Source of the DNA: Fibrobacter sp. UBA4309
GTDB lineage: Bacteria > Fibrobacterota > Fibrobacteria > Fibrobacterales > Fibrobacteraceae
NCBI RefSeq assembly: GCF_002395745.1
Contig: NZ_DGUN01000082.1
Location: 1-49,818 of the forward strand
Direction of reading: 5' to 3'
Length of the DNA stretch: 49,818 nt
The notes under the pieces were generated by a model. The model saw only the letters and a list, made by a program, of their open reading frames with translations. It had not been told where the DNA came from and ran no database searches. The translations under genes were made by a program, and so were the position numbers. Of the stretch, positions 24,941-33,239 are shown in pieces (position 1 is the stretch's first letter; every line of letters starts with the position of its first letter).

Positions 24941-24983
24941 TTACAATAATGTAATAATATACATTAATTTTACAAAAATGTAA
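24941..24983. promoter_or_regulatory. Candidate operator cluster: two TTACA-N4-TGTAA sites and an overlapping inverted repeat
   Basis: TTACA-ATAA-TGTAA (24941-24954) and TTACA-AAAA-TGTAA (24970-24983) have identical arms and spacer length, centred 29 bases apart. Between them TAATGTA (24947-24953) and TACATTA (24960-24966) form a third dyad. All lie directly upstream of the AAA+ regulator start, in the divergent gap with glnN. The shared geometry suggests a dimeric regulator, possibly autoregulation. Confidence 0.5.
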
Positions 24984-25095
24984 CAAAATTTCGGAAAAAC
25001 ACCCCGAAAATCGCGTGCCAACCCCCGTTTTTATTCCTAATTTCTTTTTCATAAAATGAAAAACGTCCCTTTAGGGGCAAAAAATGAGGTTCAAG

Positions 25096-27216
25096 ATGAG
25101 CGTAAGCTACCGCAAAAAGACAATCAACGAAATCGCGAAGGAAGCGCCCGCGCCGACCAAGCCGGCCGCCCCGGTCAGCGTGGACTTCTACGGTGAAGAC
25201 GTGTTCAACACCGAAGCCATGCGCGAGTACCTGCCCAAGGACGTCTGCGAAAAGCTGATTGCCACCATCAACGAGGGCGCCGCCCTTGACCCGAGCATCG
25301 CTGCCGACGTGGCGCACGCCATGAAAAAGTGGGCGATGGACCGCGGTGCCACGCACTTTACGCACTGGTTCCAGCCGCTCACCGGCTCTACCGCCGAGAA
25401 GCACGACTCCTTCCTGGAACCGGACGGCTGCCGCGCCATCATGGCGTTCAGCGGCAAGAACCTCATCGTCGGCGAACCGGACGCATCCTCCTTCCCGAGC
25501 GGCGGTTTGCGTTCCACGTTCGAAGCCCGCGGCTACACCGCCTGGGACCCGACTTCCCCCGCATTCATCAAGCGTCACGGTAACGGTGCAACGCTCTGCA
25601 TCCCGACCGCGTTCTGCAGCTACACCGGCGAAGCGCTCGACAAAAAGACTCCGCTCCTGCGCAGTTTGCAAGCCCTTTCTAAATCCACCCGCCGCCTCAT
25701 GACCTGCTTCAAGGCGGGCCCCAAGAAGACGACCGTCACGCTCGGTGCCGAACAGGAATACTTCCTAATCGACAAGCGCTTCTACCTGCAACGCCCCGAC
25801 CTGTACCAGGCCGGCCGCACTCTGTTCGGTGCCGCTCCCGCGAAGCATCAACAGATGGACGACCATTACTTCGGTAGCATTCCGGCCCGCATCCTCAACT
25901 TCATGAACGAAGTCGAGACCGAACTCTGGAAGCTCGGCATTCCGGCGAAGACCCGCCACAACGAAGTCGCGCCCGCGCAGTTCGAACTCGCCCCGATGTT
26001 CGAAGAAGTGAACCTCGCTTGCGACCACAACATGATGATTATGGAAGTGCTCCGCAACGTGGCCGACAAGAATGGCCTCGTCTGCTTGCTGCACGAAAAG
26101 CCCTTCGCCGGCGTGAACGGTTCCGGCAAGCACAACAACTGGTCCGTGTCTTACGGCAAGGGCAACCTGCTCAATCCGGGCAAGGACCCGCACCAGAACG
26201 CCGTGTTCCTCACCACGCTCTGCGCCATCATTTATGCCGTCGACACCCATGCTGACTTGCTCCGCATGACAACCGCCGGCGCCGGCAACGACCACCGCCT
26301 CGGTGCGAATGAAGCTCCTCCGGCAATCGTCTCCATGTTCCTCGGCGACCAATTGATGGACGTCATCGAACAGATTGAACAAGGCGTGCCCAAGTCCTCT
26401 AAGCAAGCCGGAGCATTGCGCATCGGTGCCGACATGCTCCCGGCTTTGCCGCGCGACGCTACCGACCGCAACAGGACTTCTCCGTTCGCCTTCACCGGCA
26501 ACAAGTTCGAATTCCGCGCTCCGGGTAGTAGCCAAAGCTGCTCCGAACCGAACGTGGTCCTGAATACGATTGTGGCCGAGGCTTTCGACATGATTTCTGA
26601 ACAGCTCGAGAAGCTCGACGAGAAGAACTTCCACACGGGCCTGCAAAAGATTTTGCAGAAGATCGTGAAGGAACACAAGCGCGTGATCTTCAATGGCAAC
26701 GGCTATACCGACGAATGGATTGCCGAAGCGCAGCGCCGTGGACTCCCGAATATCCGCACCTCCGTGGAAGCCCTCAAGGCCCTCACGAAGGAAGAGAATA
26801 TTCAGTTGTTCGAAAAGTACGGTGTGATGAACCGTCGCGAAATGGAGTCCCGCTACGAAATCAACGTCGAAGATTTCCACAAGAGAATCCACATCGAAGG
26901 CGAAGTCTGCCGCGACATGGCCAAAAACATCATCTTGCCGAAGGTGGTGGAGGCTTACTCCAGCGCACTCAAGACGAACGAAATGGCTCTGAACCAGGGC
27001 TTCCCCGGCGTCGATGCCTACGTGAAGTCGCTTGGCGAAGGCGTCAAGAACCTGAGTGCCGCCATCGCCACGATGGAAAGCTCGCTCGAAGGCGAACACG
27101 AAGGAATCATCGCCGCGATGGCAGACCTCCGCAAGGTCGTCGATGGCCTCGAAAAGGTTGTCCCCGACGAGATGTGGCCTTTGCCGAAGTATCGCGAGAT
27201 GTTGTTTATTTATTAA
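25096..27216 (+). CDS. glnN: glnN, glutamine synthetase type III
   Basis: A 706-residue GSIII, the long dodecameric class common in Bacteroides, Fibrobacter relatives and cyanobacteria. It makes glutamine from glutamate, ammonia and ATP. The catalytic region includes TLGAEQEYFLID, VAPAQFELAP, NGSGKHNNWS and EFRAPGSSQS, in the order expected for GSIII. ATG 25096 has GAGG 6 bases upstream; an alternative ATG at 25084 follows a small hairpin (GTCCC-TTTA-GGGGC). It is divergent from the AAA+ regulator. No GG-N10-GC sigma-54 promoter was found on this strand. A strong terminator follows. Confidence 0.95.
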   Translation: MSVSYRKKTINEIAKEAPAPTKPAAPVSVDFYGEDVFNTEAMREYLPKDVCEKLIATINEGAALDPSIAADVAHAMKKWAMDRGATHFTHWFQPLTGSTAEKHDSFLEPDGCRAIMAFSGKNLIVGEPDASSFPSGGLRSTFEARGYTAWDPTSPAFIKRHGNGATLCIPTAFCSYTGEALDKKTPLLRSLQALSKSTRRLMTCFKAGPKKTTVTLGAEQEYFLIDKRFYLQRPDLYQAGRTLFGAAPAKHQQMDDHYFGSIPARILNFMNEVETELWKLGIPAKTRHNEVAPAQFELAPMFEEVNLACDHNMMIMEVLRNVADKNGLVCLLHEKPFAGVNGSGKHNNWSVSYGKGNLLNPGKDPHQNAVFLTTLCAIIYAVDTHADLLRMTTAGAGNDHRLGANEAPPAIVSMFLGDQLMDVIEQIEQGVPKSSKQAGALRIGADMLPALPRDATDRNRTSPFAFTGNKFEFRAPGSSQSCSEPNVVLNTIVAEAFDMISEQLEKLDEKNFHTGLQKILQKIVKEHKRVIFNGNGYTDEWIAEAQRRGLPNIRTSVEALKALTKEENIQLFEKYGVMNRREMESRYEINVEDFHKRIHIEGEVCRDMAKNIILPKVVEAYSSALKTNEMALNQGFPGVDAYVKSLGEGVKNLSAAIATMESSLEGEHEGIIAAMADLRKVVDGLEKVVPDEMWPLPKYREMLFIY

Positions 27217-27233
27217 TACTTGGATCAAGGACT

Positions 27234-27262
27234 GGGGAGGGTGAAAACTTTCCCCTTTTTTT
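27234..27262 (+). terminator. Strong rho-independent terminator of glnN
   Basis: GGGGAGGGT (27234-27242), a GAAA tetraloop, and ACTTTCCCC (27247-27255) form a 9-bp stem with two G-T pairs, followed by seven T residues. It lies 17 bases after the glnN stop. Confidence 0.9.
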
Positions 27263-27295
27263 ATATGATACACGGTGTATTATTACGAAGAAGAT

Positions 27296-27316
27296 TTTTT
27301 AGAAAATTTCTAAAAA
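27296..27316. promoter_or_regulatory. 10-bp inverted repeat upstream of the second TIGR02147 gene
   Basis: TTTTTAGAAA and TTTCTAAAAA flank a single central A. It lies about 80 bases before the start codon, between the glnN terminator and the regulator. It is AT-rich with no T-tract after it, so an operator is more likely than a terminator. Confidence 0.4.
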
Positions 27317-27396
27317 TGCAGTTTTTCGCCTGAAAAAAGTAGTGTTGTATTATAAGAAGTATTGATTTTTCTGCCGGACGAGAGTAAATTATTGGT

Positions 27397-28218
27397 ATGA
27401 AACCAATAATTGAATATCAGGACTATCGCAAGTACATGCGCGATTTTTACGAGGAGCGTAAACGCTGTTCGGTGTTTTCTTGGCGAGAGTTTTCACGTTT
27501 GGCGGGATTCTCTTCCCCCAATTACATAAAGCTTGTGTGCGAAGGCAGGAGCCGTTTGAGCAAGAAGGGTGTCGAAGGGGTAGCCGATGCCATGGGGCTC
27601 GAAGGTGCCGACCGCGACTATTTCCGCGTCATGGAACATTTTGGCGATGCGCGCAACGACGTAAAGAAGATGCAGGCATTTAACGAGATGCAGAAAATCG
27701 CGAAGGAGAACCGTTTGCGTGTTGTTGATGCGGAGGCGTTCAAGTATTTTGAATCGTGGGTGAATCCCGTGCTGCGCGAACTCGCCCCGATTATGCCGGG
27801 CGCAAAACCGCTCGAACTCGCGCGACAGTGCTACCCGGTGGTGAGTGCCGCCGAAGTCCGCCAGTCCCTGGACTTCATGGTGCATGCGGATTTCTTGAGG
27901 AAGGTCGGCGAGGATACCTACGAGCAGACCGAAAAAGTCGTGACGGGCTCTTCCGAGGCAATCCCGCTGGCATTACGCTCGATGAACCGCCAGATGTCGA
28001 AATTCGCGACCTCGGCAATTGACAACGTACCGCCGGAAAAACGCCATATCGCCGGTGTTACGCTTGGATTGTCCGAATCTACGTACAAGTGGCTGGTGCA
28101 GAAACTTGAAGTGCTCCGGCATCAGGTGGTTGCCATCGCAGCCAAGGAAAAGGAATACGATAAGGTTTATCGCTTGAATTTGCAACTGTTCCCGCTGACC
28201 AAGGGGAAGGAGGCTTAA
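27397..28218 (+). CDS. TIGR02147-family (DUF4423) putative regulator, second copy
   Basis: A 273-residue protein of the same family as the one at 22892-23761 but clearly diverged. MKPIIEYQDYRKYMRDFYEERK opens the family domain. A helix-turn-helix-like region follows (about 29-68; SWREFSRLAGFSSPNYIKLV, then RLSKKGVEGVADAMGL), then the helical DUF4423 part with ESTYKWLVQKLEVLRHQVVAIA and VYRLNLQLFPLTKGKEA at the C-terminus. It has a weak ribosome-binding site. The stop lies 1 base before the next lipoprotein's ATG, whose AAGGAGG lies in this gene's last codons. Confidence 0.8.
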   Translation: MKPIIEYQDYRKYMRDFYEERKRCSVFSWREFSRLAGFSSPNYIKLVCEGRSRLSKKGVEGVADAMGLEGADRDYFRVMEHFGDARNDVKKMQAFNEMQKIAKENRLRVVDAEAFKYFESWVNPVLRELAPIMPGAKPLELARQCYPVVSAAEVRQSLDFMVHADFLRKVGEDTYEQTEKVVTGSSEAIPLALRSMNRQMSKFATSAIDNVPPEKRHIAGVTLGLSESTYKWLVQKLEVLRHQVVAIAAKEKEYDKVYRLNLQLFPLTKGKEA

Positions 28219-28219
28219 G

Positions 28220-29656
28220 ATGAAGAGTATGGGTAAAATAATCCTGGCGGGATTGGCTGCCTTTGGGGCGGCATGTTCCAACGATGCGAGTGTTGAGCCG
28301 GATGTTTCCGGGGCTACTACGGAACCGAGCACTTCGCCGACGGCGCAATTGACGGAAGAACAGAAAGCGGTGCTTGAAAAGTCGTTCTACTCCCTTCTCG
28401 ATACGATAATAGCGGTTCCCGATAATGTGGATGACATGGGGGTCGAAGTGGATCCAAAAACGGTTGCGCAATATAAGTTGATGTATCCGTTCTTTGGCAT
28501 AATTCCGGATACGACATTTGCCTATCCAAGTCTGGATGGACGTAGAAAGTGCAATGTTTCGACTTTTTCTGCCGAACTTGGTATGGAATTCTCGCAATCG
28601 CTTGACACGGGCAATGTCTACTATAGTGATACCTATAACAAGAAACATTATTCCAGTACGATTGCAATCAAGGTGTTGGATGTAGATGGTGATTCGGTCG
28701 TTATGGAGACGGTTGGTTCTACCACCTACTGGGGCTATGACGCCTCGTGTTCCGAATTCTTGACTCGTTTTAAACAGTCTTGTACCGCGTCTAACGGAAT
28801 CTTTAAGGATTTTGGAGACGGGTGCCGGAATCTGAACCTGAGCTTGGCATGCTCCATGATAATTCCTGAAGGAAAAACTCCTGGCGAAGTCATTGATTCT
28901 CTTACGGGAGAATACAAAAATGCATGTAGAGAAGATTCTCTCAAATATGCTGCCGTCGACGATGACAAGAACGCTCCGAAAGGTTGCTCCGGTGGAGGGA
29001 GCGGCGGCGAAAACGGTGAGGTCGCTTATTACGGCGATTGCCCCCTGCCCGAAGACAATTTTAATGCGGAACTTGACAGTCTCAATAGAATATGGCGCAC
29101 CAATTTGAGCAGAACGTTTGACGCCTACCAAAAACAGTTCGCCGTTTACAAAGATGTCGTTGACGGAATGGTGTACCTGCGTCATTACCCGGAACTTGTC
29201 TTTGGTGACGGCTCTGCGTACAATACCTTCCCAGATGCAGCCGAAGCCCGGCCTTACAAGAACGAAGGCATTTACCGCCTGCCCGATTCCCTGGTAAGTG
29301 TATTTTTCCCGGAGGCCGCAAGATGCCCTTACGTGTTCGATGCACCCCAAAGACACTCGCAAATCTATTACATAATCGTGCTGAAAGATGTCGGCGCCAA
29401 AGGGCACATTTTGAACAAAGTTGACGCGAGCGGAATTTACGTAAGGGACATCTTGAAGAGTGGTGAAAATTGCCCCGAAGACACGACCGAGCATTATTCC
29501 GTCTATTTGATCAGGGGCGCTGCAGAATGGGATGTTAGCGACAAGCAAATCATCAGGGAAACTTACGTAAGTACTCTTTGGAACTGCAACGACCCCGAAA
29601 GCCTTGAGCGGATTGAGCCGTATGGCGAATGGACGTCTCGCGACGGATTCATCTGA
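28220..29656 (+). CDS. Lipoprotein of unknown function (partner of second TIGR02147 regulator)
   Basis: A 478-residue lipoprotein with a signal peptide ending FGAAC (Cys19). The mature region begins with a Ser/Thr/Pro-rich tether, then unrecognised domains with several cysteines and a Gly/Ser-rich hinge (about 256-266). C-terminal segments such as LRHYPELVFGDGSAYNTF are not assigned to a family. AAGGAGG lies 6 bases before the ATG inside the preceding gene. It has no clear similarity in domains to the lipoprotein of the first cassette, so the pairing, rather than the sequence, is conserved. Confidence 0.65.
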   Translation: MKSMGKIILAGLAAFGAACSNDASVEPDVSGATTEPSTSPTAQLTEEQKAVLEKSFYSLLDTIIAVPDNVDDMGVEVDPKTVAQYKLMYPFFGIIPDTTFAYPSLDGRRKCNVSTFSAELGMEFSQSLDTGNVYYSDTYNKKHYSSTIAIKVLDVDGDSVVMETVGSTTYWGYDASCSEFLTRFKQSCTASNGIFKDFGDGCRNLNLSLACSMIIPEGKTPGEVIDSLTGEYKNACREDSLKYAAVDDDKNAPKGCSGGGSGGENGEVAYYGDCPLPEDNFNAELDSLNRIWRTNLSRTFDAYQKQFAVYKDVVDGMVYLRHYPELVFGDGSAYNTFPDAAEARPYKNEGIYRLPDSLVSVFFPEAARCPYVFDAPQRHSQIYYIIVLKDVGAKGHILNKVDASGIYVRDILKSGENCPEDTTEHYSVYLIRGAAEWDVSDKQIIRETYVSTLWNCNDPESLERIEPYGEWTSRDGFI

Positions 29657-29689
29657 CCACGCCAAGGGACCTCACCTGTTTATTTTTCT

Positions 29690-29717
29690 ATCTTTGTATT
29701 CGTATGAATACAAAGAT
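29690..29717 (+). promoter_or_regulatory. Perfect 12-bp hairpin containing the icd start codon
   Basis: ATCTTTGTATTC (29690-29701) and GAATACAAAGAT (29706-29717) are exact complements around a GTAT loop. The icd ATG at 29704-29706 straddles the loop and the first base of the right arm. No Shine-Dalgarno sequence lies upstream. It may sequester initiation, position a leaderless start, or be a protein-binding dyad. Confidence 0.6.
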
Positions 29718-31932
29718 TTATTATACCCTTACCGACGAGTCGCCCTTCCTTGCGACGCAATCCCTCCTCCCGATAGTAACCGCTTTCGCGAAGACTGCGG
29801 ATATCGACGTGGAGGCCAAGAACATCTCGCTTCCGGCGCGTATCCTCGCGGCTTTCGCCGATACGCTCCCCGCGGGCACGACATTTGCCGGCAAGCCTGT
29901 GACCGACGATCTTGCTTTCCTCGGCGCGCTTACGCTCAAGCCTGAGGCGAACATCATCAAGCTCCCGAATATTTCGGCTTCCGTGCCGCAGCTCAAGGCG
30001 GCCATTGCCGAGCTTCAGAAGAACGGCTATGCGTTGCCCGATTATCCGGATGCCCCCGCGAACGACGAGGAGAAGGCTATCCGCGCCCGCTACGACAAGG
30101 TGAAGGGCTCCGCGGTGAACCCGGTGCTCCGCCAGGGCAACTCCGACCGTCGCGCCCCGAATGCGGTGAAGAACTTTGCCCGTAACAACCCGCACAGCAA
30201 CGGCACGTGGAATGCCTCCGTGAAGACGCACGTCGCGAGCATGCAGGCCGATGACTTCTACGGAAACGAAAAGTCCATCACGCTTGCCGATGCCGACACG
30301 TTCAAGATTGAATTCGTGGATGTTAACGGCGCCGTTACCGAACTCCGTGCCGCAAAGCCGCTCCTGAAGGGAGAAATCCTCGACGCGACGGTGATGCGCA
30401 TGGCTTCTCTCGAAAAGTTCATTGCCGATGCGATGGCCGAAGCCAAGGCCAAGGGACTCCTCTTCTCGGTGCACCTGAAGGCGACCATGATGAAGGTCTC
30501 TGACCCGGTGTTGTTCGGGGCCTTTGTGCGCGTGTTCTTCAAGGACGTGTTCACGAAGTACGCCGACCTGTTCAAGGAACTCGGAATTGACGCGAACAAC
30601 GGCCTGGGCGATTTGTACAAGCGTCTCGAAGGCAATGCTCGCGAGGCTGAAGTTCGCGCAGCCATCGATGCCGCACTCGCTAACGGCCCGGACCTCGCCA
30701 TGGTCGATTCCGCGAAGGGCGTTACGAATTTGCACGTGCCGAGCGACGTGATTATCGACGCCTCGATGCCCGCGATGATTAGGAATTCCGGTTGCATGTG
30801 GAACAAGGATGGTAAGCTGCAAGAGACGATTGCCTGCATTCCGGACCGCTGCTACGCTGGAATCTACGACGAAACGATTGAATTCTGCAAGAAGAACGGC
30901 GCATTCGACCCGAAGACGATGGGTACCGTGCCGAACGTGGGCCTCATGGCGCAGGGTGCCGAAGAATACGGTAGCCACGACAAGACGTTTGTCGCCAAGG
31001 CAAAGGGCGTTATCCGCGCCGTGAACGGCAAGGGCGAAGTGCTTCTGCAGCAGGACGTGGAAGCCGGCGATATCTTCCGTATGTGCCAGGCGAAGGACGC
31101 TCCTATCCGTGACTGGGTGAAGCTCGCCGTGACCCGCGCCCGCGTCAGCAATACTCCGGCGATTTTCTGGCTCGACCCGAACCGCGCGCATGACCGCGAA
31201 ATACAGAAGAAGGTCGAGGCCTACCTGCCCGAACACGACCTGAACGGCCTCGACATCAAGATCATGAGCCCGCGCAAGGCCATTGTCGAGACGATGAAGC
31301 GCGCGAAGGCCGGCCTCGATACCATCGGTGTCACCGGCAACGTGATGCGCGACTACCTCACTGACCTCTTCCCGATTCTTGAAGTCGGAACGTCCGCGAA
31401 GATGCTTTCCATCGTGCCGCTCATGGCCGGCGGTGGCCTCTTCGAGACGGGTGCTGGCGGCTCTGCTCCCAAGCAGGTGCAGCAGTTCCTCGCCGAGAAT
31501 TACCTCCGCTGGGATTCCCTCGGGGAATACTTCGCGCTGGTGCCGTCGTTCGAGCAGGTCGCAACGCAGACCGGCAACAAGAAGGCGCAGGTCCTGGCCG
31601 ATACGCTCGATGCCGCGAACGGCAAGATTCTCGAATTCAACCGCACGCCAGCCCGCAAGATTGGCGAACTCGACAACCGCGGCTCGCACTTCTACCTCGC
31701 GATGTACTGGGCCCGTGCCCTTGCAGACCAGAAGGCCGATGCGGAACTCGCCGCGAAGTTCGCGCCTGTCGCCGATGCGCTCGAGTCCCGCGAATCTGAA
31801 ATTGTCGCTGCCTTCGCCAAGGAACAGGGACAACCTGCGGATATAGGCGGCTATTACCTGCCTAAAGCGGGCCTTTTGAAGAAATGGCTCCGTCCGGTGG
31901 CGGAATTCAACGAAGTTATTGACGCTGTCTAA
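29704..31932 (+). CDS. icd: icd, monomeric NADP-dependent isocitrate dehydrogenase
   Basis: A 742-residue enzyme of the monomeric IDH class, the expected length. It converts isocitrate to 2-oxoglutarate. The N-terminus MNTKIYYTLTDESPFLATQSLLPIV and segments such as GNSDRRAP, NPHSNGTW, MWNKDGK and FETGAGGSAPKQVQQF are characteristic. The start is fixed by family alignment because there is no ribosome-binding site; the codon lies inside the hairpin at 29690-29717. An in-frame start 25 codons earlier would lie within the preceding gene. It supplies the carbon skeleton used by glnN-linked ammonia assimilation. Confidence 0.95.
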   Translation: MNTKIYYTLTDESPFLATQSLLPIVTAFAKTADIDVEAKNISLPARILAAFADTLPAGTTFAGKPVTDDLAFLGALTLKPEANIIKLPNISASVPQLKAAIAELQKNGYALPDYPDAPANDEEKAIRARYDKVKGSAVNPVLRQGNSDRRAPNAVKNFARNNPHSNGTWNASVKTHVASMQADDFYGNEKSITLADADTFKIEFVDVNGAVTELRAAKPLLKGEILDATVMRMASLEKFIADAMAEAKAKGLLFSVHLKATMMKVSDPVLFGAFVRVFFKDVFTKYADLFKELGIDANNGLGDLYKRLEGNAREAEVRAAIDAALANGPDLAMVDSAKGVTNLHVPSDVIIDASMPAMIRNSGCMWNKDGKLQETIACIPDRCYAGIYDETIEFCKKNGAFDPKTMGTVPNVGLMAQGAEEYGSHDKTFVAKAKGVIRAVNGKGEVLLQQDVEAGDIFRMCQAKDAPIRDWVKLAVTRARVSNTPAIFWLDPNRAHDREIQKKVEAYLPEHDLNGLDIKIMSPRKAIVETMKRAKAGLDTIGVTGNVMRDYLTDLFPILEVGTSAKMLSIVPLMAGGGLFETGAGGSAPKQVQQFLAENYLRWDSLGEYFALVPSFEQVATQTGNKKAQVLADTLDAANGKILEFNRTPARKIGELDNRGSHFYLAMYWARALADQKADAELAAKFAPVADALESRESEIVAAFAKEQGQPADIGGYYLPKAGLLKKWLRPVAEFNEVIDAV

Positions 31933-31985
31933 TCCGGTTTGCGCCGAAAAAATATATGTTTAGAAGCAGAAAAAGGAGAACGATT

Positions 31986-33239
31986 ATGAATAAACTGCTT
32001 CAAAAGTCGTTCGTGGCTTTCGCCGCGTCGGTGTTCCTGATGGCATGTGGTGACGATGATTCCTCTTTTGATGCACCGGAAAAGCCTAAAGGGGATTACT
32101 GCAAGGTCATTTCAGAGGATCCGCTTGTGATAGAGGCGTCCGAAGATGGCGTCTACAGCAAGACCTCGTTCGACTTCAAGGACAGCATAGTTCGGGAGAC
32201 AATCAAGCTGAATAGCTCGGAAGCGATGGAACTGGCCTGCTCCAATTACAAGTCCGATCCCGATTATAGCTCGGTTGTATGTGAAGACAATACCGTTATT
32301 GCGGTTGGCGGTGAAGATTTTTCTTATAGCGACTTCGAAATATTCAAGCAGCTGATTATCGATGCGTGCGATGGCTTTGATGGCGGAAGCGATAAACCGT
32401 CATCAAGTTCCATCAAGTCTTCTTCGAGCAGCGTCAAGAGATCTTCGAGTTCGCAAGTTCAGTCTTCCAGCTCCGTGCAGTCCTCCAGTTCGCAGGGATA
32501 TTCTGCGGTAGAAATTACGCCCATTAGCAGCTCTTCAAAGATAGAGGGCGAAAAGGTTGTCGCCAGCAATGCCGATGAACTGGATTGCCCCGAAGAAGAA
32601 CCTGCCGACCTGACCGGATTCGATGTGGCGTATGAATTCAGCGATCCGTACGACATGGGACATGACTATGTCGGCAAGGAGAACGCCTATTTGAAAAGTG
32701 ACGTGAAGGCGGTCAGTGCCGAGTGCAGCGCGATTGTCTTGGATGGGACTAACGGCCTGTACATCCCGTTGAGCGATGTGTTCAAGAACAAGGGGTTTGT
32801 TTTCGAAGTCCGCTTTATGCCGTTGCAGGAATCTTCCATGGGAAACATCTTTGTCGCCGAACCGCCGGGAAGCGGTAAGACGGGGTGGCAGCTCCGCCTG
32901 GATGGCGACGAGGTCCGGTTCCATTACCGCGATGCAGAGATGTCTTCGTCTTGGAATACCTCGACGGTGGGTGAGGTTACCCTGAATGAATGGCATGTTG
33001 TCCGTGTGAAGATTTTCCCTGCAAAGTCGGAACTTTCCGGGGTCGTATTCTATTCTCTGAATCTTTCCCTGGATGGAAGCATCCGCTATGCGTCCGAATT
33101 CAAGGCGGATCTTTCGAAACTGGAATTCAATCTGGGTATTGGTTATGATTCGATGAATCAGAGTAACCATGCAGACAGGTTCTTTGTCGGTAAGATTGAC
33201 TATATCCGTTATGGGAGAATTACGGAAGACGGCCTGTAA
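31986..33239 (+). CDS. Lipoprotein with serine linker and LamG-like domain
   Basis: A 417-residue lipoprotein. The signal peptide ends FLMAC (Cys22) and is followed by GDDDSS. An N-terminal acidic region with four cysteines (about 30-135) leads to a poly-serine linker (about 140-185; SSSSIKSSSSSVKRSSSS type), then a concanavalin-like/LamG fold (about 215-410; GFVFEVRFMPLQESS, GWQLRLDGDEVRFHYRD, LNEWHVVRVKIF). It is probably a surface glycan-binding protein. AGGAG lies 7 bases before the chosen ATG. Its TAA shares a base with the trmO ATG. Confidence 0.72.
   Translation: MNKLLQKSFVAFAASVFLMACGDDDSSFDAPEKPKGDYCKVISEDPLVIEASEDGVYSKTSFDFKDSIVRETIKLNSSEAMELACSNYKSDPDYSSVVCEDNTVIAVGGEDFSYSDFEIFKQLIIDACDGFDGGSDKPSSSSIKSSSSSVKRSSSSQVQSSSSVQSSSSQGYSAVEITPISSSSKIEGEKVVASNADELDCPEEEPADLTGFDVAYEFSDPYDMGHDYVGKENAYLKSDVKAVSAECSAIVLDGTNGLYIPLSDVFKNKGFVFEVRFMPLQESSMGNIFVAEPPGSGKTGWQLRLDGDEVRFHYRDAEMSSSWNTSTVGEVTLNEWHVVRVKIFPAKSELSGVVFYSLNLSLDGSIRYASEFKADLSKLEFNLGIGYDSMNQSNHADRFFVGKIDYIRYGRITEDGL

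Noticed and set aside
25006..25020. TGGCACGCGATTTTC on the minus strand as a sigma-54 promoter for the AAA+ regulator.
   Set aside because: The -24 half fits, but the -12 half has TTTC where GC is required, so the GG-N10-GC core is missing.
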